Source of the DNA: Polyporus tsugae
Taxonomy: Eukaryota > Basidiomycota > Agaricomycetes > Polyporales > Polyporaceae
Direction of reading: 5' to 3'
Length of the DNA stretch: 64,000 nucleotides
Assembly (NCBI GenBank): GCA_024305745.1
Contig: JAHRBS010000001.1
Span: 1,550,001-1,614,000 of the forward strand
The notes beneath the pieces are model-generated. The model was not told the DNA's origin, ran no database searches, and was given only the letters and a program-made list of their open reading frames with translations. This document shows positions 12,271 to 22,311 of this stretch, piece by piece; position 1 is the stretch's first letter; each line of letters opens with the position of its first letter. The position numbers and the translations under genes are program-made.

Positions 12271-12769
12271 TCAGGGATGGGGCTGAAGTCTGTTGCTCCG
12301 AGAGAGCGTTAGGGAAAGCGTTGTTGGAAGCGATGCAAAAGTTAGGATCGCCCAAGGGGCATCGAGGATAATTTTTTTTCGACACGACGTTACATTTTTT
12401 GGGTGGCTGCTAAATCCCGACCCCCCACCCCTCCACCCCCCAAATTTTTTTTCGACACAATATGTATCCCGACAGGACCACCCCCCCCCCCACCCCCCCT
12501 ATCCACAGCATTTTTCAAGCCTCAAATGCCTCCATGTTCACGTCATTCAATGTTTGTTACGATCTGCATCACTGCAACAGCAGGTAAAAGCAGAGGAGGC
12601 CCGGGCATTCCGGCGTGCGCCGTGGGTCCGACATCCGACATTCCGCAAGGTTTCGGGCGCCAGCTGGATTAGACGCCCATCAGAACTTGCGCTCTCCGTG
12701 AACGTACGGTCAATTTACCTGACAAAGGCCATTTACGGTCCAATGCGACCGCAGAAGGTCTATCCAGTA

Positions 12770-12777
12770 CATTTTAC
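12770..12777. repeat. Left target-site duplication of hAT element
   Basis: CATTTTAC immediately precedes the CAGTGTTGTC terminus and is repeated exactly at 16402-16409 after the other terminus. An 8-bp duplication is the hallmark of hAT insertion. Confidence 0.95.
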
Positions 12778-15700
12778 CAGTGTTGTCCGCGTCAACGTCA
12801 ATGCGTCAATCAACGTCAAGGAGGTTGACTGACCCCGGTTGACGCGTCAATGACCCGTCAGTTGACGGGTCAATAGTCAGGTGACCTCCCCACCTTGTGC
12901 CCCGTCCGACACTGCCTTCCGCCACTTGTATACTGAACGTGATGGGCCTGATGGCAGATGAGCAGCGCTGCAGCAATGATGCCTCCTTCATAGTACTCTG
13001 AAACATGTATGTAGTAAATACTGCAGTCCAAAAATATCAGCCATTTTGCCTGCTCATCTCCCACTATTCCTCTGCCACTGGCGGCTTCACGCACTTTACA
13101 CTTATCAACCCGGAAACATGCCTGCTAGGAGCGATGTCTGGGTCCTATTCGAAACACGCCCAGACCCTCGTAACTCACACAAGCCTTTGAAGTACAAGGG
13201 TGATAAGTCACACTATTCTGCCTGGTGCACTGGGTGCACCGATCACTTTGTAGAGGTCCAGGCGGCTTCCGATGCTCTGAACTTGGGTCAAGGCAACCTC
13301 TCGCAAGATGAAGTACGGACAGCCAATCACCTACAGGACATCGGTGAGTCGGAGTCACACAGTATTGGTAACATCTCATTCACATTGTGACTTCCGGTGG
13401 TGTTCAGCCAAGAATGCCGATCTCGAATGTTACTCCGCGAACTGGAAGGGAAGCCACAATATCTACGGTGCTGCCGGTGTCATACCAATCACAGGGAAGA
13501 CCAACACAATGCTGTCCCATGCGCGCCGCTGTGTCTATATAAACCGGGAGAAGCTCACATGGATCGAGCATCAACTTGCTGTGGCTGCTGAAGCCAAAGC
13601 TAAGGCCAAAGCTCAGGCTGCGCAGGTGAACATCGAGAACATCCCGCCACCAGCTATGCTTCCTGGGTGGACACCACCTGCTCCCATCTTCCCCACTGCT
13701 CCCGCCACTTATCACATCCCCATAATGCCAATGACTCTGACTCCGGCCCCCTTCCTCCCACTACAGCCTTCTGCTTCCCTGATCCCATTCGCACAGCTGA
13801 GGTATTCACGCAGCGAGCCGACCATTGCGCAGACTCCTGCCACCACAGAGTCTAGTACTACATCCAGCCCCGCCAGTACCAACACACCGCAGTGCTCGAG
13901 AACTTCAGGCTGTCTCTGCAAATGCCACACGTCATGGGACAAGACCCGCCAGGAGGACTTCGCAGCCGACCTATGCAACATGTTTGTGGCATGTAATTTC
14001 TCCTTTAACACCGCCGAAAACCCGCAGACGCACCTCTTCTTCGAAAAGTGGGTTCCCGGTGCTGTGATACCTGATCGGCGAAAGCTCTCGGGTTCATGCC
14101 TTGACAGTGCGGTGATAGCTGCAATGGCGGAGACTCAGACGCACATTTATGGACAGTATGCAATGGGCCAGAGCGATGGGTGGAAGAATGTGGCAAAGAC
14201 CTCCGTCCTCACGTCCACTATGAACGTTAAATGGCGGGTAAGTGTGCTGCATCGGCACATTCAATCTAGATCGCTTACTTTCATTTGACTACAATAGGCG
14301 CACTTGGTGCGCACACACGATATGACGGGGCGCCCAAAGATGGGACAAGAGCATCTAGAAGTCATCAAGTCTGATGTTGCATACATGGAGACGATGTATG
14401 GGGTGAAGACTGTGGCTTGGGTCACGGATGATGGCCCTGACGGAAAGGGCGCGCGGAGTCTTCTTCGAAAGCTCTGTCCTTGGCTCGTCCTTCTTGTCTG
14501 CTGGGCGCATCAATGCAACCTCCTCGTCAGTGACTACCTCATTCTCGATCCTTACCGGAAGATCATGTCTCGCACTATTGAGATCGCAAAATGGTTCAAC
14601 AGCCATGGCGCAGCCTTGGATCTCCTCAACAGTGAGCAGTTGACGACTTACAAAGACCGAACACGTCCCCTCGCTCTCCTCCTTCCCATTATCACACGTT
14701 GGACTGCGCACCTTCACGCTGCTGCGCGGATTCTGGACGTCGAATGAGCACTGGTGTTTGTCGTCGCCAAACACAGGAATCAGCTGGTGGCGATTGCATC
14801 TGCATCACGATCGAAGGAGTCGAAGGCACTCGCTGATCGAGTGCTTGAGACGATTGAAGACAAAGAGTTCTGGGCCAAGCTTCCAAGGTCAGATTTCCGT
14901 GAATACTAGTACAGTCAATCATCTAACAGCAGTGGCACTGAAGGGTTGTGGCGCACCTCAAACCCCTCGGAATAGCGACCAATATCCTCCAATCCTCACA
15001 TGCTCACCTCGACCACGTCCTCTTCACCTTCGCAAATCTGTACCACACGTACAGTGCTAACGATGCCGAGCCGGACGTCCGCGGTCACATGCTCAGCAAG
15101 CTCAAGGCCCAGTGGAAAAAGAATGCTGACCAGGATCTTTTCATTCTCGCAGGATTTCTGAATCCATATGTCCGCGCCCGATGCTTCAATCGGAACGTGC
15201 TCTCACGTCAGGACCTCGGCGACCTCGCTGTCCGGGTCTTCACATGCCTTTTCGGATGTGAACCCGGGCCTTCATTCAATCAAGCTGTTGAAGACTACTC
15301 AGAGCGGGAGGGCGACTACACGGATGAGGCGATGAAACTCGATACTCACTGCAGAAATGCAGGGGATAAAGTAAGTGCAGCCGTGACCCACCACCTGGAA
15401 ACTCGCTGATCGGGAGCCTGACTCCAGGAAGTTGATCTCCTTCGCATCTGGAAACTCATCGACCGGTCAAACGATAATATGACAGCCATGTGCACTGATG
15501 GCCATGGCCTTCCTCGCCTTGCCTTCCGCTTGCTCTCAGTGGCAGTAAGCACAGGCGACACAGAACGCGCCTTCAGCGACTTCGGTGTCACACATACCCG
15601 GCGCCGCAACCGTCTCTCACCACAAACTGTGCACAACATCTCAGTTGTGCGCAAGTCTCTCCGTCACACACACGCTGCTGCAGGACTACTTACCACCAGA

Positions 15701-16401
15701 CTGAAGCGGAAACTTGCCCCCGACGGCTACGAGCCCTCGCAATCTCCCACACCCATTCTCAATCCGACGGCCGGTGAACCGCCGGAACAGACCTCTGACC
15801 GCGAGGCCGAGTCAGATGGCACATTGGAGTTCGAGGTCCTCGGAGATCTGCTTGTCAAGTCCGCAATTGATTCCCGTGCGCACATGGAGGTAGAGAGCGA
15901 AGACGAGGAAGAAGAAGGGGAGATGGGAGATGGGAGCAGTGCACCGTTGCGCGCAGCAATCCCGGAGACTGTGCGAGCCCAGCCCCAGCCCGAGAAGTCA
16001 AGGAAGAAGAAGAAGGCTGACAAGACGGCCATTCGCCTTGCGGACCTATTCGTCTACCCACGGGCCCCTCCGGGTTACGAAAGGTTGTCCAACGCGGAGA
16101 AGCAGGTATTTGACACATCAATCGACGGGGATCGCCTGCGGCGGCTTCGTTTTATCTGGACAACGGGCGAGGCGGAGTACATTAAGGAGCAGCATCTCAG
16201 CGAGACTCTGCAGCGTCACGGTACATCGGAGGAGTAGTTTCAACTCCCAATGACCTGCTATAGTACGTTATGTAATATTGAAGTGTCATTGGCCTCCGAT
16301 TCCCACGAGAACCTTGACGGATCAGTCGTTGACTTGACGAGTTGACCCCTTGACTTGACGCATTGACTTGACCCGTCATTGACGGGTCCATGACAACACT
16401 G
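12778..16401 (+). mobile_element. Complete hAT DNA transposon, 3624 bp
   Basis: The element starts CAGTGTTGTC and ends GACAACACTG, giving 10-bp perfect terminal inverted repeats, and it is flanked by the 8-bp duplication CATTTTAC. Both subterminal regions (12790-12880 and 16310-16392) are crowded with TTGAC/GTCAA motifs such as GACCCGTCA and TTGACGGGTCAAT, probable transposase-binding sites. One plus-strand transposase gene fills the interior. Perfect flanking duplications suggest a fairly recent insertion, although the transposase carries a nonsense codon (see the separate entry), so this copy may now move only with help from another. Confidence 0.95.
13118..16237 (+). pseudogene. hAT transposase with one in-frame stop
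   Basis: Exons 13118-13343, 13408-14237, 14298-14887, 14944-15370 and 15428-16237 join to 961 codons. The N-terminus carries a BED-type zinc finger: CTGC in exon 1, with the HARRC half supplied from exon 2. A Pro-rich linker follows, then the catalytic region (MTGRPKMGQEHL, WVTDDGPDGKGARSLLR, CWAHQCNLLVSDYL, IAKWFNSH) of the DUF659/hAT type. The C-terminal dimerisation domain is LAFRLLSVAVSTGDTERAFS followed by HTRRRNRLS. A TGA at 14745-14747 interrupts the frame between LDVE and ALVFVVAKHRNQL; homology-like sequence continues in the same frame on both sides, so this is a point nonsense change, not a frameshift. CGA to TGA would explain it. The acidic/basic tail after 15850 looks disordered. 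Without readthrough, the truncated product would lack the dimerisation domain. Confidence 0.9.
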
Positions 16402-16409
16402 CATTTTAC
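16402..16409. repeat. Right target-site duplication of hAT element
   Basis: CATTTTAC directly follows the right terminus and matches the left flank at 12770-12777 exactly. Confidence 0.95.
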
Positions 16410-16415
16410 ATCTCT

Positions 16416-16670
16416 TTATTTATTACGGTTTTTCAAAATGATACGGAATCGAGCCAGGGCGCTCTACCAGAATGCTGTGCCGGGCTGGCGGTAAGCCGGA
16501 GAACCGGAGAGTTGCTCTGTCACAGCGTTGTCCGAACTTAGCTTCCTTAGAGCCGTATTCCTCCCCATAAAATGCAAATAAATACTCCTGTATGTATTCT
16601 GTACTATACAGACATGAAAGCCCCAACAGTACTCTGGCCCGAACCCGGGAACCCTAGGGTTGAAGCTCAT
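16416..16670 (+). repeat. Left arm of 255-bp inverted repeat
   Basis: Begins TTATTTATTACGGTTTTTC and ends TTGAAGCTCAT. It pairs base for base with 17026-17280. Confidence 0.92.
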
Positions 16671-16779
16671 GGTCACTGGTCTCGTGGGCGCTCTGTGAGA
16701 TGCCAGCGGATCACGAGACCTGAATGGCAAAACGTGATGAGTTACATGTACTTACTTTAATACACAGCGGGCATTTCGT

Positions 16780-16979
16780 GATTTTGAACGGGAGAAAAGT
16801 CGATAAAAACGGATTACCCGCGGTTAACTTTTTCTTACACGTGACAAAGAGAAGAAAAGTGGAGCAAAATGTTCTCCTTTTGGGAGACTTTTGTGCGACT
16901 TTTCTCTAATTTGGTCACGTGCGGAGAAAAGTCTTCTACGAGTAATCCCTTTTGTGCGACTTTTCTCCCGTTCAAAATC
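16780..16979. repeat. Nested smaller inverted repeat inside the foldback loop
   Basis: A 23-bp stem at 16780-16802 (starting GATTTTGAACGGGAG) is the exact reverse complement of 16957-16979. Between them, CACGTGAC and GTCACGTG plus several GAGAAAAGT/ACTTTTCTC copies form further inverted pairs. Flanking GGCATT and AATGCC extend the symmetry. It looks like a second small palindromic element lying in the loop of the larger one. Confidence 0.75.
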
Positions 16980-17025
16980 GTGGAATGCCTGCCGTGATAC
17001 TTCCGTGACGGTGATGTGACCAGCG

Positions 17026-17280
17026 ATGAGCTTCAACCCTAGGGTTCCCGGGTTCGGGCCAGAGTACTGTTGGGGCTTTCATGTCTGTATAGTACAGAAT
17101 ACATACAGGAGTATTTATTTGCATTTTATGGGGAGGAATACGGCTCTAAGGAAGCTAAGTTCGGACAACGCTGTGACAGAGCAACTCTCCGGTTCTCCGG
17201 CTTACCGCCAGCCCGGCACAGCATTCTGGTAGAGCGCCCTGGCTCGATTCCGTATCATTTTGAAAAACCGTAATAAATAA
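17026..17280 (-). repeat. Right arm of 255-bp inverted repeat
   Basis: Reverse complement of 16416-16670. It contains the tRNA-like strings TGGTAGAGCGCC and GGCTCGATTCC close to its outer end. Confidence 0.92.
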
Positions 17281-17321
17281 TACGATAGTGATTATGATCT
17301 TGGACTTTCGCGGCAAAACAA

Positions 17322-17594
17322 TGCCAGGAGCGTGGATTGAACACGCGACCTCAGCCCCCAGTGCATCGGTTCCCCGCCAGTTTTGCCAAACACAAGGACT
17401 GAAAGGTGGTGATGGAGCGGAGAGGAGACTCACAGGCGAAACATATTGACGACGTCTTGCTTGTGCCAGTGACACGAAGGCTGAAGGTGTGCTTCCCAGG
17501 AAATTTAGAACGTGCCAGAATGAGTATGCGAGACGCCAAAGGAGCCTGAGGCCGAGGCTTCAGTCTGTTGCTCTCCCAGCTGAGCTATCCCGGC
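17322..17594 (-). tRNA. Interrupted tRNA-Phe(GAA)-like gene, possibly a pseudogene
   Basis: On the minus strand from 17594 the sequence reads GCCGGGATAGCTCAGCTGGG followed by AGAGCAACAGACTGAAG: acceptor strand, D arm and anticodon loop with GAA. About 200 nt further on comes AGGTC, then the perfect T arm GCGTG-TTCAATC-CACGC, then TCCTGGC and A. TCCTGGC pairs with the 5' GCCGGGA over all seven positions (one G-T), and TTGTTTT follows as a Pol III terminator. The two halves therefore match one tRNA-Phe split at the usual intron site after position 37. The anticodon stem is poor, with only CAG/CTG pairing across the gap, and the insert of roughly 199 nt is far longer than usual tRNA introns. It may be a decayed or insertion-disrupted copy. 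Confidence 0.5.
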
Positions 17595-17814
17595 TTGTCA
17601 AACCATGTCATATACATGCCAAATCGAAACGAGATGCGTCGGACTTATGTAATATTGAGGCGCCAATGGCGTCCGGTCCAGCAGACTCGCAGCTGAGGCC
17701 TGAGGCCTGAGGACGGCTGCGGCACAATCTTCCGACTCCACTCCACTTTTGGCCTCACGTTTTGCGCTCCCTCTCTCTTGAAATTGCTGTGTCTTTGGGG
17801 CATCTTTCATTAAC

Positions 17815-18669
17815 ATGTTCGAACCCGTACGCGGAGGCACCCGTGGCGGCCAGGCGGAATTCAAGTGGTCAGACGTCTCACAGGACAAGGACCGAGAGGT
17901 ATGATCTCAAACGACATCTATGAGGGGGGTGCAGCCACTCATCACGGCGTTGTTACAAAAGAATTACCTTGGGCACAGCATCAACGCCCCAACCGGACGT
18001 TGGCAAAAGAACAAGGACGTACACTGGTATCAGCGTGATGGACCTCAAGGCGACGAGGAACGAAGGGAGGAGCTCAGGAAGGTAAAGGAGGCAGAAGCAG
18101 AGGCCTTGGCTGCCGCACTGTGCGTCATTCATGGAACCAACCTTCTCAAGCTTGTTTGCTCATGTCGTTCTAGGGGATTCGCCCCTGGGGCTGGGGCTGG
18201 AGCAAAGTCGGGCTCGTCTGGCGGCGCAGGGACGGGGGCCAACGCAATCGCCGTCCCCATCAAGACGGACGACTCCCTTGACCCAGAAAAGGAAGAGCGC
18301 CGACTGCGCAAGGCGCAGAAAAAGGAAGAAAAGCGGTTGAAGAAGGAGGAGAAACGGGCGAGACGTCAGGAGCGTGGAGATAAGCCCAGCGCCGACGAGG
18401 ACTATCGACGTCGTCGGCGATCTCGCTCACGCTCTCCTCGGAGACGGGATCCTGCTCGTCCTTGTTCACCTCCTCCACGGGGTCAGTCTTTTGACCGGGA
18501 CGGTGTGGCCCACCGAGCGAATTGGTCAAGGACCCCACCGCGACGACGGGCTATGGATGATCGTGACTATGGCGAGGAAGCAAGGAATAGGGAGCGGGCG
18601 ATAGATAGGCAGCGCTGGGATGACAACTCGCGAAGGGATCGACCCGGGGCGCGCTGGGGAAGGGATTGA
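17815..18669 (+). CDS. MMTAG2-like protein (multiple myeloma tumor-associated protein 2 family), 245 aa
   Basis: Exons 17815-17898, 17962-18119 and 18174-18669 join to 738 nt with TGA. The N-terminus carries the family signature: MFEPVRGGTRGGQAEFKW, then DKDRENYLGHSINAPTGRW across the first splice, then KNKDVHWYQRD. A helical charged stretch follows (ERREELRKVKEAEAEALAAA), then GFAPGAGAG, restored by the second splice. The C-terminal half is Lys/Glu-rich, then Arg/Ser-rich (RRRRRSRSRSPRRR) as in splicing-associated nuclear proteins. The conserved N-terminal domain defines the family (PF10159 as I recall it); its biochemical role is not settled. The start codon is fixed because the signature begins immediately after it. 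The gene lies 220 bp from the tRNA-like locus, on the opposite strand. Confidence 0.88.
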
Positions 18670-20600
18670 GCATTATGTACGTTCACATGTTCTCGCTTTC
18701 CTGGACTCCATGATACTTCCTCCGCTGCAGCCCATGCTGTGCATGTGCCCCATGGCTTGTTTTGACTTGCGGGCTCGAGTAAGACTACGAAGACGGGAGG
18801 CCACAAGATCGCGATAGTGGAAGGTGAGTGATGCTGTAGAGTATATTGCTATTAATAGCACTAGCAGGCTAGTAGTGGCATAGTTTCAGATCCTTACCGC
18901 CCACTGTCATCCCCGTATAACCGTGCCAAGAATGATATTAAACCTATCAAAATGGCACGTTCACACTTTCTATCGACACGCTGCCGCTCCGTGCCCTAGC
19001 GTTGGTTCGAGGTTTCGTGAGGCGTGGCGAGGCTGTGAGGGTGCAGGGCTCGATGGCTAGGTGCAGCCTGCAGGTTGGCATTCGTCACCGCGTATGCATT
19101 GCATGAGTTGTCAGTAGCCGCTTCGCAAGAATACTTGCTGAGTTCCTCCAGATTGCACGGGCCCGATAGTTGTACTGCGTCAAGAGCGAAGGGTCGGTAA
19201 GCGTGTAGGTCATTGACCTCGTCAAGGCCTAAGGCTTTGAGGGCCTTATTTTAGTACGGAAGGGGTGCCTTGTGAGTGCCTTGCAGGGCCGACGCGCGAT
19301 GGACGGCGATGGCGGAAGACAGTGTGAAGGCCGACCCCGGTTAAGCGTGGTGTTTACTTACACGAGAGTGATGACACGGTGCCAAGACCGCTGCGGTGAC
19401 ATGGATTGCAATTGGCGAGCCTCAACCGGGCTCAGAAAGGTTATATGTACAAGTTGGCGAGCGAGCCAACCACTCTGGTGAAACATGGCGGTTCGGTGTA
19501 TACGACATGTACGATTCAGACTGTGTAACCAAACGCGCAACTGTCAGAACTGATGCTCGAAGAATTCCCGACGGCGAAGGCCTGTTGTGGATGTCTGTCA
19601 ATATTGGGTTGATGGTGTAGAGATTGCGAGTCGACATGGCACTGTACATCGAAAAGCAGGGCGACCACTAGTACTACAAATCACATGGATACGTGTGGAT
19701 AGATAGCGTGCACATGTTGTGTGAGGACACCATGTTACATTGTTGGTCGAGACTCGAAATGATTCTAAGAGTACCGCGGACGTCCGCCTGTGTCTATGTA
19801 CTTATGCATTGTCTGGTCCTGGTCTGGTCTTCCGACGCCCGATGTGCGCGCCGGTCGAAGGTGTGCCTGGCGGTGTTTTAGCTGGGGGCGGTCGCGCCAG
19901 CCTATCGTCATGACATTGACACCCGCTCACTTCAACTTTGTGTCCTGGGTTGGGCACCCGTAACGACCCGCTGGACGCGCCGCAGCCAGCCGACACCCAT
20001 GTGGAGATGTCATTTAGGCGTGGAGAGTACGGTCTCAGCCTCGAGGCGGCCGGGCACGACGTCAATTAAAACGTCCAAGGCTTGCTAAGTAAGTCCTGAG
20101 ACATAACTTGCTGTCTGTTTCCTGTCACGAATGTCGAGCGGGGTGCGGCTGAATGATGGTATGTGCGGCGGGGAGATTAGTGTTTTGAGGACGTAAATGC
20201 GGAAGAGGAGTGCGTCCTGAGAGGGTGGTTGTACATGTGTGGAGGGAGGATGGTTAGCGAGCGGGGGGAGGGTGTGGCCATAAGCGGGCTAGTGTTGCCT
20301 GGCGCGTGGACGACACTTGTCTCGGTCACGGTTGCGCCTCCACTGGCAGTCCCGCCTCAGTTCCGCTCTCCTCTTCTCCTCGTCCTCCTCGCGGCGGGCA
20401 TATATACAACCCCATCGCTCCTTTCTCCGCCGTTCCTTTCATCCCCGACACCCCTCCAACCCTTCCCTTCTTCTCCTCTCCTTCTTCTAATACTCCCGCC
20501 GCGTCTCATTATAATACAACTCGCCCTTTTCTTTGTCCCCTCCCGGCCATACTCCCCCACCTGTCCTCTCCCTGTAACCTCCATCCCTCAACCTCAGACA
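18670..20600. other. Intergenic region and promoter of the DUF6593 gene
   Basis: From 18670 to about 20200 I see no coding-like frame or RNA gene. From 20330 onward the plus strand becomes strongly CT-rich with a TATA motif, which looks like a promoter and pyrimidine-rich 5' leader. Confidence 0.45.
20401..20406 (+). promoter_or_regulatory. TATA box of DUF6593 gene
   Basis: TATATA within GGGCATATATACAACCCC, 195 bp upstream of the ATG. It is followed by long CT-rich tracts of the sort found around fungal transcription start sites. Confidence 0.6.
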
Positions 20601-21346
20601 ATGTCCAACTTCGGCTTGCCCTACTTCCTCGAGGACACCACCGGAAAGCTCACCGGCTCGGAATTCGTCGACCTCCACAATCGGATGCATCTTAGTCTCA
20701 AGCAAACCCTCCGCGACGCCCATCATACCGCGTACGTCATCTACGACCTCTCCAGGCGGTCCGCTGGTCGCGGTGGCCTGCTCGTCCCCCTCGCCACGCT
20801 TGATTTTGGTTCCCAAACCGCCCTCGGCTCGATCAAAATCGGCGACCAGGACCACATCCCGATGGGTCACTACCTCATGAAGAGTGCCGGTTCAGCAGTG
20901 TAAGTCCAGGTTGCGTCTTCTCCCCGGTGCGGAAAATTCATGTTCCGTTTCCCTCTTCCTTCCCCTTTCGATAGCAATTCCAAGTCCAGGAGGTTCAAAG
21001 CTGCCGACGGTCAAGAATATCGTTGGACACTTCAGGCGGGCGGGGAGTGGCAAGTGAGTCCTGTTCAGCATTTCCTGCGACGTCCCTTCCATATTGACTG
21101 CACACATGCGCCAGTGTACTAACGCAAAAAATAATTACCACGTCGCGACGTACAGCATGAAGCCTGCCGGAGAGCCACAGTACCCCAGCTCATCGGGTTG
21201 CATGCTGACGGTGGAGGAAGCATATCCCCACCTCGTCGGTGGTATGTCCTGCCTTCGAGTTCACCTCTCTCTGGAACTGATCGCGTCGCCCAGAACTGCT
21301 GGCTTCGTTAATTGTCATGCGACATATCGAAAAGCACAACCTTTGA
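20601..21346 (+). CDS. DUF6593 family protein, 185 aa, four exons
   Basis: Exons 20601-20899, 20975-21053, 21115-21241 and 21294-21346 total 558 nt with TGA. The fold-like core is β-rich: VIYDLSRRSAGRGGLLVPLA, LDFGSQTALGSIKIG, then FKAADGQEYRWTLQ after the first splice and NNYHVATYSMKP after the second. The C-terminus is a helix (LLASLIVMRHIEKHNL). Small proteins of this layout are abundant and paralogous in Agaricomycetes and grouped as DUF6593; their function is unknown. No signal peptide or membrane segment is seen, so a cytosolic location is likely. The TATA box and CT-rich leader suggest strong or regulated transcription. Confidence 0.85.
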
Positions 21347-22311
21347 TACCACCATCCATCCGGAGGTGTCCAAGGGATGCGGCCGGTTCGCCGCTCGACA
21401 ACCCCTACTGTACTCACCCCGCCCTTGGAGTATTCTTCGTGTCCCATGTCGCAGGCCGGCGCGACTCCCTGCCCCTCGGCCTCCTTAGTCTAATACCCTT
21501 CGCAGCCATAACGCTCTAATACGCCTACTCTGTAATATGTAATTTGCCGCTCTCTTCGTTTCAGATATTGTCCCATCTAGTTGACCCCTGCCAAAACATG
21601 TACGCATACTGTATTAATTCGCCCCTCTCCCCAATCGTAGATAGTCCCCGCCACCCATTGTCCATGATCCACTACACCACCAACTCTTGTTCACGACTCA
21701 AGTAGCACACACACTTACATTACTTCATCTATACAGGCGCACTCAGTGCTTCAAATGTAATGTCATGTTTTTCCAAATCCTGCCCTGTTTTTGGTCCCCG
21801 TGTTTCTTCAATACTGGGGCCGTCATGCCCTAGAGGCTATGCTACTTGTCTCCCTCTTTCGGTGCCGTGAAGGTTTTCAACAGACAGCAGCGGGCGGACA
21901 AACATCCGCCATCCGCAACATAAGTACCGGCTCGAGGACTGCACATATCATACTCGACCAGCATGTAGGATGTGGTTGACAACGAGCTTGCAATTGGTTG
22001 GGCCAAACGCTATCGCCCCAGAGGATGTTCATGTATTGGAATGTCTATGCGTAGAGTATTCCCACTGTGTAGAGGCTACACCCACGTTGGTGTTTCTGCC
22101 GTACCCTCACGGCTAAACACCCCCATCGCCACAGGTGAATCAAATTCAGTGGTGTCGCATCTCACCGCGTTGATTTGTTTCAAGTGTCATTCCACATATA
22201 ACCTTCAAAGCTACTGTATCACCCGTTCCTGCGCAGTATATTACATGGTCCACGGTCCACGGGAAGCAGGGCTGTCACCGCACGCGCAAAATGTGGAACA
22301 CCGTGTCCGGT
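21347..22311. other. Convergent intergenic region
   Basis: The DUF6593 gene and SQS1 end toward each other here. The sequence is closer to 50% GC than its surroundings and contains no coding-like frame that I could support. Confidence 0.45.

Larger units (their letters stand above)
16416..17280. mobile_element. Foldback (long inverted-repeat) element, 865 bp
   Basis: Two 255-bp arms (16416-16670 and 17026-17280) are reverse complements with no difference that I could find, enclosing a 355-bp loop. The arms encode the same short open frame on opposite strands, which is a consequence of the palindrome and not a gene. The structure begins only 6 bp after the hAT target-site duplication. I see no clear terminal duplication for the palindrome itself, so it could be a foldback/MITE-like element or an inverted duplication made during a rearrangement. 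Confidence 0.85.

Noticed and set aside
16423..17273. Two identical 67-codon open frames on opposite strands
   Set aside because: They exist only because the 255-bp arms are reverse complements; nothing in them looks like a protein family.
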